DNA from: Lysobacterales bacterium
GTDB lineage: Bacteria > Pseudomonadota > Gammaproteobacteria > Xanthomonadales > Rhodanobacteraceae
DNA length: 50,231 nucleotides
Direction of reading: 5' to 3'
Assembly (NCBI GenBank): GCA_014338185.1
Contig: QUBV01000017.1
Span: 1-50,231, forward strand
The position numbers and the translations under genes were made by a program. Each line of letters opens with the position of its first letter. Within the stretch, counting starts at the first letter, position 1. The notes beneath the pieces are model-generated. The model was not told the DNA's origin and ran no database searches. It saw only the letters and a program-made list of their open reading frames with translations. Positions 1 to 9,042 of the stretch are shown piece after piece.

Positions 1-8
1 GGGCCCCC

Positions 9-2654
9 GTGCCGCAGGTCCTGCCGAAGGAGACGGTCCCTCTCGCACGGCTGCAGGAGCGCTGGACGGAAGGGGGCGCCGCGCTGCGCGCGCTCCTCGA
101 GGGGCTCGGGGAGGAGCGGGAGCAAGCGCTCTTCTTCCGTCACCCCGTCGCCGGCCCCCTCGGCCCGGCCGAGACGGTCGCCTTCCTCCACGAGCACGGG
201 CGGCACCACGAGGCGATCCTCCGCCGGGCGTGGGCCTCGCCGGGCGCCCCGGCCGCCCCTGCCGTGGCCATGCCAGCCACACCCCCGCCCCCGCCGCCAG
301 CAGCCGCAGTGCCGCCGACACCCGCCGCGGCCGCGCCTGCGCGCACGGTGCGCAAGACCGAGCCGGACTGGTTCGACCGGGCCGGCGGCATGGTCCGGCG
401 CTGGTTCAGCCAGGGCAACGTGCCGGTCAAGATCGGCATGCTGGTGCTGTTCGCCGGCGTTGCCGCGCTGCTCAAGTACGCGGCCGACGAGGGCTGGCTG
501 AGCGTGCCGATCGAACTGCGCCTGAGCGGGATCGCGGCGGCGGCGATCGCCGCGCTGGCCCTGGGCTGGCGCGAGCGCAGCCGCCGGCGCGCGTTCGCGC
601 TGTCGCTGCAGGGTGGCGCGATCGGCATCCTGTTGCTCACGGTATTCGCGGCGCTGCGCCTGTATCACCTGCTGCCCACCGGCGCCGCCTTTGCGCTGCT
701 GGTCGTGCTGGTCGCCGGGGCCGGCCTGCTCGCGGTGCTGCAGGATGCCCTCGCGCTGGCCCTGCTCGGACTCGTCGCGGGCTTTGCCGCGCCCATCCTC
801 ATCGCCACCGGCGGCGGCGACCATGTCGCACTGTTCGGCTACTACCTCGTGCTCAACCTGGCGATCCTCGCGATCGCATGGCGCAAGTCCTGGCGTGTGC
901 TCAACCTGCTCGGCTTCCTGTTCACCTTCGCCATCGGCACCGCCTGGGGCGTGCTGCGCTACGAGCGCGCGCTGCTGTCGAGCACCGAACCGTTCCTGCT
1001 CGCCTACTTCGCGATCTACCTCGCGGTGCCGATCCTGTTCGCGGGCCGGCGCCGCGCCGGCCAGCGCGACCTCGTCGATGGCACGCTGGTCTTCGGCAAC
1101 CCGCTGTTCGCGTTTGCACTGCAGGCGGCGCTGCTCGAAGGCGAGCGCATGCCGCTGGCCCTGATTGCGCTGGGTGCGGCGGCGCTGTACCTGCTGCTGG
1201 CGTGGTGGCAGCGGCCGCGCCAGCGCCTGCTCGGCGACTCCTTCGCCGTGCTCGCGGTCGGCTTTGCCACACTCGCGGTGCCGCTGGCGCTGAGCGCGCG
1301 CGCCACCGCGAGCACGTTCGCGCTCGAAGGCGCGGCCCTGATCTGGCTCGGCCTGCGCCAACAGCGCTGGTTGCCGCAGATCGCGGGCTGGACCCTGCAG
1401 GCGCTGGCCGCGCTCGCGCTGGTGTTCGCCGCCCTGTTCCGGCCCGACAGCGCCACGATTGCGCTCGCCAATCCCAGTTGCATCAGCATCCTGCTGCTCG
1501 CGCTCGCCGGCTGCGCCAGCGCGTGGCTTTACCACCGCGCCGCTCGCCACGTGCCCGCGCTGCTGTTCTACCTGTGGGGCCTGCTGTGGTGGTGCCTGGG
1601 CATGCTGCGCGAGATCGAACGCTTCGTGCCCGGACGTGAACAACCGGCCGCGACACTGGGCTGGCTCGCGCTCAGCCTCATGCTCGCGGCGCTCGCCACG
1701 CGCGCCACGCGCGCACGGGCCTGCGCGGTCACAGTCGCGGGCGCGATGATCGTCGCGGTCGGCGTCGCCGCGTGGATGGCGTTCGGCGACATCCAGCCGC
1801 TGGCAGGCTGGTCGCTCGGCGCGGTGCTCGCGTTCGCGGTGGCCGGCGTGCATGCGCTTGCCAGCCTCGGCCAGCGCGGTGGGCGCAGCGTGGCGGTCGC
1901 GCACTCGGCCTGGGTGTGGGGCTGGATCGTGCTGCTCGCCGCCGCCATCGGGCAGCTGATCCACCAGGACACGCTGGGCAGCGGTTGGCGCAATGCGCTG
2001 CTGGCCGTGCCGCTGTTGCTGGCGTGGGCGCTCGCGCTGTTGCGTCCGCAGTGGATCGCCGTGCCGCTGCGCGAGCAGTTCGGCCGCTGGCGCGGCGTGC
2101 TGTTGCTGCAACTGGGCCTGGTCGCGGCATGGCTGTTCTGTGTACTGCTGTGGCGCCCGGGCGACAGCACGCCCCTGCCCTGGCTGCCCGTGCTCAATCC
2201 GGTCGAACTGCTGCAGCTGGGCGTGCTCGTGCTCGCCGCGCGCTGGCTCGCCGACACCCCGGCCGGTCGGCCGCTGCGCGCGCCGCTGCTGGCCGGTGCC
2301 GGGTTCGTGTTCGTGACCGCGGCCACCTTGCGCGCCACCCACCAGCTGGGTGGCGTGCCGTGGAACGATGGGCTGTGGTCGTCGAACCTGGCGCAGATGG
2401 CACTCACGCTGGTGTGGAGCGCGCTCGGCGTGATCGGCTGGATCATGGGTTCGCGACGCGCGCAGCGCGCGCTGTGGCTGGCCGGCGCGATCCTCATGGC
2501 GGTGGTGCTGGCCAAGCTGCTGCTGATCGACCGCAGCCGGCTGGGCAACCTGTTCGGCATCGCCTCGTTCATCGCCTACGGCCTGCTGTGCACCGTGGTC
2601 GGTTACTTCGCGCCGGCACCGCCGCGCGGCAATCCAGCGGAGAAGTCTGCATGA
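9..2654 (+). CDS. DUF2339 multi-pass membrane protein with a DinB-like N-terminal fragment
   Basis: From about residue 118 this is a DUF2339 protein: a short cytosolic stretch with paired Trp/Phe, then some twenty or more hydrophobic segments to the C-terminus. The family is an inner-membrane protein of unknown function. Residues 1-75 do not fit it. Residues ~40-72 read like the C-terminal end of a DinB-superfamily domain (a His-Pro-x-x-Gly-Pro-Leu motif followed by a helix ending in two adjacent His). A Pro/Ala-rich stretch (residues ~76-112) joins the two parts. Typical DUF2339 proteins instead begin with a membrane helix and a coiled coil. Codon choice also differs: the first ~75 codons favour CTC and GGG, the rest CTG and GGC. 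The frame is open to the window edge, so the GTG at 9 may not be the true start. The stop overlaps the next start (ATGA), indicating an operon with the DUF3999 gene. Confidence 0.8.
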   Translation: MPQVLPKETVPLARLQERWTEGGAALRALLEGLGEEREQALFFRHPVAGPLGPAETVAFLHEHGRHHEAILRRAWASPGAPAAPAVAMPATPPPPPPAAAVPPTPAAAAPARTVRKTEPDWFDRAGGMVRRWFSQGNVPVKIGMLVLFAGVAALLKYAADEGWLSVPIELRLSGIAAAAIAALALGWRERSRRRAFALSLQGGAIGILLLTVFAALRLYHLLPTGAAFALLVVLVAGAGLLAVLQDALALALLGLVAGFAAPILIATGGGDHVALFGYYLVLNLAILAIAWRKSWRVLNLLGFLFTFAIGTAWGVLRYERALLSSTEPFLLAYFAIYLAVPILFAGRRRAGQRDLVDGTLVFGNPLFAFALQAALLEGERMPLALIALGAAALYLLLAWWQRPRQRLLGDSFAVLAVGFATLAVPLALSARATASTFALEGAALIWLGLRQQRWLPQIAGWTLQALAALALVFAALFRPDSATIALANPSCISILLLALAGCASAWLYHRAARHVPALLFYLWGLLWWCLGMLREIERFVPGREQPAATLGWLALSLMLAALATRATRARACAVTVAGAMIVAVGVAAWMAFGDIQPLAGWSLGAVLAFAVAGVHALASLGQRGGRSVAVAHSAWVWGWIVLLAAAIGQLIHQDTLGSGWRNALLAVPLLLAWALALLRPQWIAVPLREQFGRWRGVLLLQLGLVAAWLFCVLLWRPGDSTPLPWLPVLNPVELLQLGVLVLAARWLADTPAGRPLRAPLLAGAGFVFVTAATLRATHQLGGVPWNDGLWSSNLAQMALTLVWSALGVIGWIMGSRRAQRALWLAGAILMAVVLAKLLLIDRSRLGNLFGIASFIAYGLLCTVVGYFAPAPPRGNPAEKSA

Positions 2655-4045
2655 AGGTCTGGCTCACGATGCTGCTCGGCGCGGGTCTCGCGTTGCCGGC
2701 CCATGCGGCGCGCACGCCGCGTGACTACGCCTGGCTGTATCCGCTGGAGCTGCCTGCCGCGGCCACCGACAATGCCTGGCGTGTCGAGCTCACGCCCGCC
2801 GTGTACGCGCACGTGCACGACCCCACGCTGCGCGACATCGCGGTGTTCAATGGCGACGGGCAACTGGTGCCGTTCGCGCGCGAAAGCCCCGAGCCGGCAC
2901 TGACTCCGCGCGAAATCGTCACCACGGTGCCGGTGCTCGTGCTGCCCGCGAGCGAACCCGCCGGCACGGGAACCGACCTGCACCTGCTGATCGAACGCGA
3001 TGGCGAGGGCCGCCTGCGCCGCCTCGAAACCAGCGAGCGGGCCGCGCCGGCAGCGAGCGCCGAGGCGCGCGACTGGGTGCTCGATGCGAGCCGCGTCCAT
3101 GGCTCGCTGGAAAGCATCACGCTCACCTGGGCCGCGCCTGCCGGCGATCTGGTGGCACGCTTTTCGATCAGCGCGAGCGACGACCTGCAGGCGTGGCGGC
3201 CGGTCGGCGGCGGCAGCGTGTTCGCGCTGCAGCAAGGCCAGGCGCGCCTGGACCGGCGCGAACTCGGTCTCGGCACACTGCGCGCGCGCTATCTGCTGCT
3301 GCAGCGGGTCGACACGGGCGCGCCGCTGCAGGGTCTGCAGGCGCGCATCCGCTACAGCGTGCGCGCGCCCGGCGTCGCGGCACTGGAGTGGGTGGACGCA
3401 CAGGCGGTGGCGCCATCCGGCGCCGCTGCGCCTCGCGGCGACAGCGCGGACGGCAGCACCTTCGACTACGCCTTGCCGGCAGCGCTGCCAATCGAGCAGG
3501 TGCGCATCGAACTGGCCGGTGACAACAGCGTGGCCGCGATCGACATCCTGGCGCTGGACAAGGCCGGCGCCGCGCCCACACCGCTGGCCCAGACCACCGC
3601 GTTCGGGCTCACCGTCGAGGGCGAGACACTGCGCAACGATGCGACGGCGGTGAACCCCGCGGCGCGTGTGGGCCGCCTGCGCGTGCATGCGCGCACGCCA
3701 CTGGCGGCCGCGCCGCGCGTGCAGGTCGGATTCCGCCCCGACCGTTTCGTGTTCCTCGCCGAAGGCAAGCCGCCCTACTCGCTGGTGGTCGGCAGCGCGA
3801 GCGCACGCCTGCCCGACTATCCGGTCGACGCCGCGCTCGCACGCCTGCGCGCGCGGCTGGGACCGCAGTGGCAAGCGCCGCTCGCGCACATCGGCACGGG
3901 TGTGCCCAGCGGTGGCGACAGCGTGCTCAAGGCACCGCCGGTGCCGATTTCGTGGCAGCGCGCTCTGCTGTGGCTCACACTGGTGGGCGGCGCGGTGCTC
4001 GTGGCCGGGCTGGCACTGGGCATGCTGCGCGGCGAGCGCAAGTAA
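2651..4045 (+). CDS. DUF3999 family exported/membrane-anchored protein
   Basis: A 464-residue protein with an N-terminal signal peptide ending near residue 20 (hydrophobic core, then Ala-His-Ala-Ala). A long beta-rich periplasmic region follows, and a single transmembrane helix lies near the C-terminus (about residues 437-460) with a short basic tail. The pattern and the segment on coordinates of strain and residual-like repeats match DUF3999, which is commonly found directly after DUF2339 in Proteobacteria. The pair probably forms one inner-membrane unit with a large periplasmic part; its function is unknown. The start is set by the 4-base ATGA overlap with the upstream stop. It converges on the O-antigen-ligase-like gene with only 34 bases between the stops. 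Confidence 0.8.
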   Translation: MKVWLTMLLGAGLALPAHAARTPRDYAWLYPLELPAAATDNAWRVELTPAVYAHVHDPTLRDIAVFNGDGQLVPFARESPEPALTPREIVTTVPVLVLPASEPAGTGTDLHLLIERDGEGRLRRLETSERAAPAASAEARDWVLDASRVHGSLESITLTWAAPAGDLVARFSISASDDLQAWRPVGGGSVFALQQGQARLDRRELGLGTLRARYLLLQRVDTGAPLQGLQARIRYSVRAPGVAALEWVDAQAVAPSGAAAPRGDSADGSTFDYALPAALPIEQVRIELAGDNSVAAIDILALDKAGAAPTPLAQTTAFGLTVEGETLRNDATAVNPAARVGRLRVHARTPLAAAPRVQVGFRPDRFVFLAEGKPPYSLVVGSASARLPDYPVDAALARLRARLGPQWQAPLAHIGTGVPSGGDSVLKAPPVPISWQRALLWLTLVGGAVLVAGLALGMLRGERK

Positions 4046-4079
4046 CGCCTGTGCGGCGCGGGCCGTCGCGGTCCCGGCG

Positions 4080-5372
4080 TCAGCGCGCGGCGTCGGCGGT
4101 GGCCGCGCGCGGCTCGGCCAGTGCGGCGCAGTACAGCGCCAGCAGCCACCAGAACAGCAACCCCCACCACGCCGAGTAGAACGCGAGGTGGGTGTTGAGC
4201 GGAAAACACATCGCGAGCAGGGCCAGCCCGGGCGCGCGCGCGCGTTCGCGCGCGGCGACACTGGCACGGCGCCAGGCGCGCAGTGCGAGCCAGCAACCGG
4301 TGAGCCAGCCGGCCAGGCCCACCAATCCGGTTTCGCTGAGCACCTCGAGCACGATCTGGTGCGCATGCGCCGCGCCGGTGCCGCTGGCCGGGTCGACGAA
4401 GCCGTCGTCGGGTGCGGCATGGCGTGGATAGGCATAGCGGAATCCGCGCACGCCCACGCCGGTGAGCGGCTGCGCCTGGATCATCGCCAGCGCGGTACGC
4501 CAGATGCGCAGCCGGCCCGCGCCGGCGGCGTCCACCGCCTGCTCGGTGCCCTGCAGCACCAGCAGGCTGCGCTCGATGCGTGCATCCAGCCGCATCGAGC
4601 CGTGCCATGCCAAGCCGATCAACGCCGCCAATGCCAGCGCCAGCAGCGCCAGCGTCGCGACGAAGCCACGCAGGCTGCGGCGCTGCTGCCACAGCAGCAC
4701 CACGAGCACGAGTGCGTACGCCAGCCACGCCGCGCGTGAGCCGGCCAGCAGGATCGGCAACGCGAGCACGGAGATCGCGAGGGCAAGGCCACGCCCGCCC
4801 CACAGCCGCCGCGCGGCCAGCAACACGAACGGCGCGAGCACCGCCAGCGTCGGCCCGAGCTTGAGGTTGCCCGCACCGAAGATGCCGGATATGCGCTCCT
4901 GTTCGGCCGCGCCGCCCAGGCTCCAGCCCGTGGACGCCTGTAGCCAGGCATCCACCGCCCACAACGTGACGATTGCGCCGCCGGCCAGGAGCAGGCGCGG
5001 CCACGCCGCGGGCGCACGCACGGCCCAGCCCACGAACAGCGCAAACGGCAGCAGGCGCAGGCTGCCGGCCACGGTCGACCAGGTCTTGCCCGGCGCCACC
5101 GCGTCGATCGTCGACAACAACGCGGGCAGCCAGTAGCACGCAAACAGCGCCAGCACGAGCCAGGTCGCACGATCGCGCAGGTCGATGCGCCGGCGCAGCA
5201 ACAGCACGAGCGCGAGCGCGGCCATCGCCACCACGGGCGCCTCGGCCGCGCGCCCGACCGGCAACAGCAGCAGCGGCGCAAGCACGAGCAGCAACGGCCA
5301 GGCGTGGCGCAGGCGGGCGATCAGGACAGGCAAGGTGGAACCGACGGCGGCGGACCCGGCCATTGTATGCAT
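4080..5372 (-). CDS. O-antigen ligase family (WaaL/Wzy_C) membrane protein
   Basis: A polytopic protein of 430 residues with about 11-12 hydrophobic segments. A large loop between late segments carries the Wzy_C hallmark: a region of Gly-Val-Gly-x-x-x-Phe, then the Ala-His-Ala-His...Glu...Glu-x-Gly stretch (residues ~335-355) that corresponds to the catalytic loop of O-antigen ligases and polymerases. Such enzymes transfer undecaprenyl-linked glycan to lipid A-core, or polymerise O-units, in the periplasm. It lies 21 bases downstream of a GT4 glycosyltransferase on the same strand, which supports a role in surface polysaccharide assembly. Ligase and polymerase cannot be told apart from sequence alone. 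A second possible ATG lies three codons further in (5363). Confidence 0.8.
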   Translation of the reverse strand: MHTMAGSAAVGSTLPVLIARLRHAWPLLLVLAPLLLLPVGRAAEAPVVAMAALALVLLLRRRIDLRDRATWLVLALFACYWLPALLSTIDAVAPGKTWSTVAGSLRLLPFALFVGWAVRAPAAWPRLLLAGGAIVTLWAVDAWLQASTGWSLGGAAEQERISGIFGAGNLKLGPTLAVLAPFVLLAARRLWGGRGLALAISVLALPILLAGSRAAWLAYALVLVVLLWQQRRSLRGFVATLALLALALAALIGLAWHGSMRLDARIERSLLVLQGTEQAVDAAGAGRLRIWRTALAMIQAQPLTGVGVRGFRYAYPRHAAPDDGFVDPASGTGAAHAHQIVLEVLSETGLVGLAGWLTGCWLALRAWRRASVAARERARAPGLALLAMCFPLNTHLAFYSAWWGLLFWWLLALYCAALAEPRAATADAAR

Positions 5373-5393
5373 GCGCCGCGCGTGGCAGCGCGT

Positions 5394-6500
5394 TCAGGCG
5401 GCCAGTTCGGCGTACACCGCGAGCGTGGCCGCCTGCATGTCGGCCAGGCGGTAGCGCTTGAGCGGTGCGATCGGCGGTGCCGCGCGCAGCAGCGCCGCGG
5501 CACGCTCGGTCAGCCGCTCGCGATCGCCCAGCGCGACGCGCCCGGCCGGATACAGGTCGGTGAGCAGTTCGCCGACACCGCCGTGGTCGTAGCCGAGCAC
5601 GGGCCGGCACAACGCGATCGCCTCGATCACGGTGCGGCCGAAGGACTCGGGCTTGGTCGACAGTTGCAGGACCAGGCTCGATGCGGCGTACACGTCGCGG
5701 GTGTCGTCGCGCTGCGCGCTCAGCGCGACCCAGTCGGCCACCGCGAGCTGGCGCGCGAGCTGTTCGAGCTCGGCCACGTAGCCCTCGCGCCCGGACTGAC
5801 GCACGCCCAGCAGCAGCAGCCGCACCGGGATGTCGCGGGCCTTGAGGTCGGCCACGAGACGGATCGCATCGGCGTGGCCCTTGAGCCGGGTGCCACGCCC
5901 GGGCAGGGTCAGCAGTGGCGCGCCGGCCAGCTGCGGAAACTCGGCGAAGAACCACTCGCGCCAGTAGTCGTCGGGCTGCCAGCCATAGGGATACTGCTCG
6001 GGATCGATGCCGCGCGGAATCACCACCAGGCGCGCCGGGTCGGTGCCGTGGTAGTGGCGCAGCAGATGGTCACGCACGGTGTTGGAGACGCAGATCACGC
6101 GTTCGCCACGCGCCATCACCGAGCTGTACCAGCCCGGCGAGTTGAGCCCATGCGCGGTGGTCATGAAACGGGTGGACGACTGGCCACGCAGCGCCAGCCG
6201 CGCCAGCCAGGCAGGCATGCGCGAGCGCGCATGCACGATGTCGGGCTTGAGGTCGTGCAGCAGCGCGCGCAGCCGCGGCACCTGCGCGAGCGTGCGCGGC
6301 GACTTGGCCGCGACCGGCATCACCACGTGCTCACTGCCGGCGCGCGTGAGCGCGGCCACCATGCGGCCACCGGTCGACACCACGATCGAGCGGTGGCCGG
6401 CCGCGACCAGCGCCTGACCGATCTCCAGCGTCGAGCGCTCGGCGCCACCCGCCTCCAGCGCGGGCACCAGCTGGACTACGGTCAGACGGCGCCCACTCAT
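5394..6500 (-). CDS. GT4-type glycosyltransferase
   Basis: 368 residues with a GT-B fold layout. The N-terminal acceptor domain starts with a beta strand and the Gly-Gly-Ala-Glu-Arg motif typical of GT4 enzymes. The C-terminal Glycos_transf_1 domain shows the Glu-x7-Glu motif (Lys-Pro-Glu-Ser-Phe-Gly...Ile-Glu-Ala) that binds the nucleotide-sugar donor. No membrane segment is seen, so it probably acts at the cytosolic face on LPS-core or O-antigen sugars. The start (ATG at 6500) overlaps the stop of the upstream zinc-finger gene by four bases, so the two are translationally coupled. The O-antigen-ligase-like gene follows after a short gap. Donor and acceptor cannot be inferred. Confidence 0.85.
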   Translation of the reverse strand: MSGRRLTVVQLVPALEAGGAERSTLEIGQALVAAGHRSIVVSTGGRMVAALTRAGSEHVVMPVAAKSPRTLAQVPRLRALLHDLKPDIVHARSRMPAWLARLALRGQSSTRFMTTAHGLNSPGWYSSVMARGERVICVSNTVRDHLLRHYHGTDPARLVVIPRGIDPEQYPYGWQPDDYWREWFFAEFPQLAGAPLLTLPGRGTRLKGHADAIRLVADLKARDIPVRLLLLGVRQSGREGYVAELEQLARQLAVADWVALSAQRDDTRDVYAASSLVLQLSTKPESFGRTVIEAIALCRPVLGYDHGGVGELLTDLYPAGRVALGDRERLTERAAALLRAAPPIAPLKRYRLADMQAATLAVYAELAA

Positions 6501-6739
6501 GCCCACTCGGTCAGCGGCAGCGTGCTGGGCCGGTAGTCGGCCAGTTCGTACTCGGCGCTGCAGTAGGGGCAGCGGCTGCGACCGCCATCGGCCGCGACCG
6601 GCAGGAACACGCGCGGGTGCGAGTTCCACAGCGACATGCCCGGCATCGGGCAGCTGAGCGTGAGGTCGCCCGACGCGACCCGGTAGTGCCGCTGCGCATT
6701 GGCGGGGAGGGTCTGGTCCTGGGCCGGGTTCGGGCGCAT
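6497..6739 (-). CDS. Zinc-finger domain protein (zf-CHCC)
   Basis: A small 80-residue protein. Its C-terminal half carries Cys30, His41-Pro-Arg-Val-Phe-Leu-Pro, and the Cys57-Pro-Tyr-Cys60 pair, the Cys-His-Cys-Cys zinc ligand set of the zf-CHCC family related to mitochondrial complex I subunit NDUFS6. Bacterial members are uncharacterised. The ATG at 6739 was chosen because a GGAGAG ribosome site sits a few bases upstream and the protein then has the family's usual length. The frame is open further upstream, but that extension has no family resemblance. The stop overlaps the start of the glycosyltransferase. Confidence 0.85.
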   Translation of the reverse strand: MRPNPAQDQTLPANAQRHYRVASGDLTLSCPMPGMSLWNSHPRVFLPVAADGGRSRCPYCSAEYELADYRPSTLPLTEWA

Positions 6740-6993
6740 CACACTCTCCAACGGAAAAAAGCCAAGTCTAACAGCCGCGACCTGGGCCCAGACCCGCGCC
6801 GCGGCGCTGGCGGCGGTGGTGACGAGCGGCCGCCATTGGGAGATGGCAAGCACATTGCGTGCCAGCGCCCCCCTGCCGCACGACTGTGATCCGGTGCACG
6901 GCGGGCACGTGATGCACTGCGGGCACGGGCGCCCGGGCAAGCGGCCTACAATGCGCGGCTGAACCGCCATGCCAGCCATCCGGGAGGAACACC

Positions 6994-8256
6994 GTGGACT
7001 TCAACAAGCTCATCGCACGCGTCAAGGCCATCCTGCTCACGCCCAAGGCCGAATGGCCGATCATCGCCGGCGAGCCGGCCACGGTCGCCGACCTGTACAA
7101 GAACTACATCGTGGTCCTGGCCGCACTGCCGGCGCTCGCAGGTTTCATCAAGGGCAGCGTGTTGGGCTACGGCATTCCGGGCGTCGCCCATTTCCGCACC
7201 CCGATCGGTATGGGACTGACGGCCGCGGTGGTCGGCTACCTGCTCAGCCTGGCGGTGACCTACGTGATGGCGCTGATCATCGATGCGCTGGCGCCCAACT
7301 TCGGCGCGCAGAAGAACCCGGTACAGGCCCTCAAGGCCGCGGCCTACGCATGGACAGCGAGCTGGGTGGCGGGCATCGGCGTGCTGGTGCCGTTCCTCGG
7401 CTGGCTGGTTGCGCTGGCCGGCCTCGCCTACGCGATCTACCTGCTGTACCTGGGCCTGCCCCACACCATGCAGTGCCCGCCGGAAAAGGCCGGCGGCTAC
7501 ACCGCGGTGAGCGTGGTCATCGGCATCGTGCTCAGCTGGCTTGCCGCACTCGTCGTGGGCGGCATCGTCGGTACCGGGGCGGTCATGAGCGGCGCGATGA
7601 CCGGCGCGTTCAGCGGCTCGGGCAACGAGATCACGCTCGACAAGGACAGCGCGCTGGGCAAGCTCGACGCCTGGAGCAAGAAGGTGGAATCGGCCAGCAA
7701 GCAGCTCGAAGCCGCGCAGAAATCGGGTGATGCCGATGCGCAGGAAAAGGCGCTCGGCGCGATGATGGGAGCGGCACTCAGCGGTGGCGACCAGGTCGAG
7801 TCGCTGGCGCCCGACCAGCTCAAGCCGTTCATGCCCGAAACCCTGGCCGGGCTGCGGCGCACCCACCTGTCGGCACAGCGCAGCGGTGCGATGGGCCTGC
7901 AGGTGTCAACCGCCGAGGCGACCTATGCCGACGACGCGGGGCACGAGCTGCAACTGGAGGTGAGCGACACCGGCTCGGCCAAGGGCCTCATGGCAATGGC
8001 GAGCTGGGCCACCTTGCAGAACGAGACGGAGTCCGACCACGGCTTCGAGAAGACCTACAAGCAGGATGGCCGCATGGTCCACGAGCAGTGGGACAACCAG
8101 AGCCGGTCGGGTGAATACTCGATCGTGCTCGGCAACCGCTTCACGGTGAAGGTGTCGGGCGGCGCCGACAGCATCGACCAGCTCAAGGCCGCGGTCGCGG
8201 GCCTGGACCTGGCCGGACTCGAGGCGCTCAAGGACCACGGCGTCAAGAAGGGCTGA
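6994..8256 (+). CDS. Yip1-domain membrane protein with an extra C-terminal domain
   Basis: 420 residues. Residues 1-~205 form a Yip1/YIPF-type domain: an amphipathic start containing a Leu-Thr-Pro-Lys-x-Glu-Trp motif, then about five hydrophobic segments. Bacterial Yip1 proteins are inner-membrane proteins of unknown function. After the last helix comes a Gly/Ser-rich turn, a charged coiled-coil-like stretch (~220-255), and a soluble domain of about 135 residues (~285-420) that I do not recognise. Stand-alone bacterial Yip1 proteins are usually near 200 residues, so the tail is an addition. The GTG start is supported by GGGAGGAAC just upstream. A TACAAT sequence at 6947-6952 could be its -10 element. 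Confidence 0.75.
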   Translation: MDFNKLIARVKAILLTPKAEWPIIAGEPATVADLYKNYIVVLAALPALAGFIKGSVLGYGIPGVAHFRTPIGMGLTAAVVGYLLSLAVTYVMALIIDALAPNFGAQKNPVQALKAAAYAWTASWVAGIGVLVPFLGWLVALAGLAYAIYLLYLGLPHTMQCPPEKAGGYTAVSVVIGIVLSWLAALVVGGIVGTGAVMSGAMTGAFSGSGNEITLDKDSALGKLDAWSKKVESASKQLEAAQKSGDADAQEKALGAMMGAALSGGDQVESLAPDQLKPFMPETLAGLRRTHLSAQRSGAMGLQVSTAEATYADDAGHELQLEVSDTGSAKGLMAMASWATLQNETESDHGFEKTYKQDGRMVHEQWDNQSRSGEYSIVLGNRFTVKVSGGADSIDQLKAAVAGLDLAGLEALKDHGVKKG

Positions 8257-8263
8257 TCCCGCT

Positions 8264-8292
8264 GCCGCGCGATGGGCGGGCCATCGCGCGGC
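8264..8292. terminator. Hairpin between convergent genes, possible bidirectional terminator
   Basis: A perfect 12-base-pair inverted repeat (8264-8275 against 8281-8292) with a five-base loop lies just after the Yip1-gene stop and before the end of the convergent yceI gene. There is no T-run on either side, so classical rho-independent termination is uncertain; the location favours a transcription-end role. Confidence 0.4.
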
Positions 8293-8311
8293 ACGCGCGC
8301 CACAGGGTGCC

Positions 8312-8893
8312 TTACTTGGCCGCGTCGGCGGCAATCGTCTCGGTGGTGATGCGCAGCGCGATCTCGTCACTGATGTTGGGCACGTAGGCGCCCACGCCGA
8401 ACTCCGAACGCTTGAGCGTGGCGGTGGCGTCGAAGCCCGCAGCCGGCTTCTTGCGCATCGGGTGCTCGCCAAGCTTGTTGATCGTCACATCGAGCACGAC
8501 CGGCTTGGTCACGCCATGCAGGGTCAGGTCGCCCGTGACCTTGAGGTGCTTGCTGTCCTTGCCCGCCTCGACCTTGGTGCTCTTGAAGGTCGCCTGCGGG
8601 TACTTGGCCACGTCGAAGAAATCTTCCTTCTGCAGGTGCTCGTCCAGTGCCGGCACGTTGGTGTTGAGGCTGGCCATGTCGATCGTGACCTCGACCTTGG
8701 ACCGGGTCGGCGCCGCGGCATCGAACTCGAGCGTGCCCTGGATCTTGCCGAACTGGCCGCTCGGGTGCGAGAAGCCGAAATGGGTCCAGCTGTACACGAC
8801 CTGGGTGTGGGCGGGATCGAGCGTATAGGTGGCCGCGAACACGGGCGCGGCGGCGAGCGCGAGCGCGCTGGCGAGGGCAAGGCGTCGAAGCAT
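8312..8893 (-). CDS. YceI family periplasmic protein
   Basis: 193 residues. A clear signal peptide (Met-Leu-Arg-Arg, hydrophobic core, cleavage near Val-Phe-Ala) precedes a YceI domain that fills the mature protein. It begins with the family pattern Thr-Tyr-x-Leu-Asp-Pro-x-His-Thr and ends in the last strand of the lipocalin-like barrel. YceI proteins bind polyisoprenoid lipids in a hydrophobic pocket and are secreted to the periplasm; the physiological role is unclear. The ATG at 8893 is supported by AGGAG upstream on the minus strand and by the signal peptide; open frame further upstream is ignored. The gene is transcribed divergently from the ELM1-like gene. Confidence 0.9.
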   Translation of the reverse strand: MLRRLALASALALAAAPVFAATYTLDPAHTQVVYSWTHFGFSHPSGQFGKIQGTLEFDAAAPTRSKVEVTIDMASLNTNVPALDEHLQKEDFFDVAKYPQATFKSTKVEAGKDSKHLKVTGDLTLHGVTKPVVLDVTINKLGEHPMRKKPAAGFDATATLKRSEFGVGAYVPNISDEIALRITTETIAADAAK

Positions 8894-8986
8894 CGAGTCT
8901 CTCCTGGGCTGGGGGCTGGGGCAAATGCGAATGCGAACAATGCGGCAGCACGCGGCCAATCTCAAGCCGCGCCCCGGCAATGCAGT

Positions 8987-9003
8987 GTTGCCGATCCGGC
9001 AAC
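8987..9003. promoter_or_regulatory. 17-base inverted repeat, candidate operator
   Basis: GTTGCCGATCCGGCAAC is a perfect repeat with seven-base arms and a three-base centre. It lies in the intergenic region between the divergent yceI and ELM1-like genes, about 40 bases before the ELM1-like start. The placement suits a transcription-factor site, but no regulator can be named and GC-rich palindromes also arise by chance. Confidence 0.35.
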
Positions 9004-9042
9004 GATCGCCGCAGCGGCACGCAACTGCATTAGGCTGCGCGG

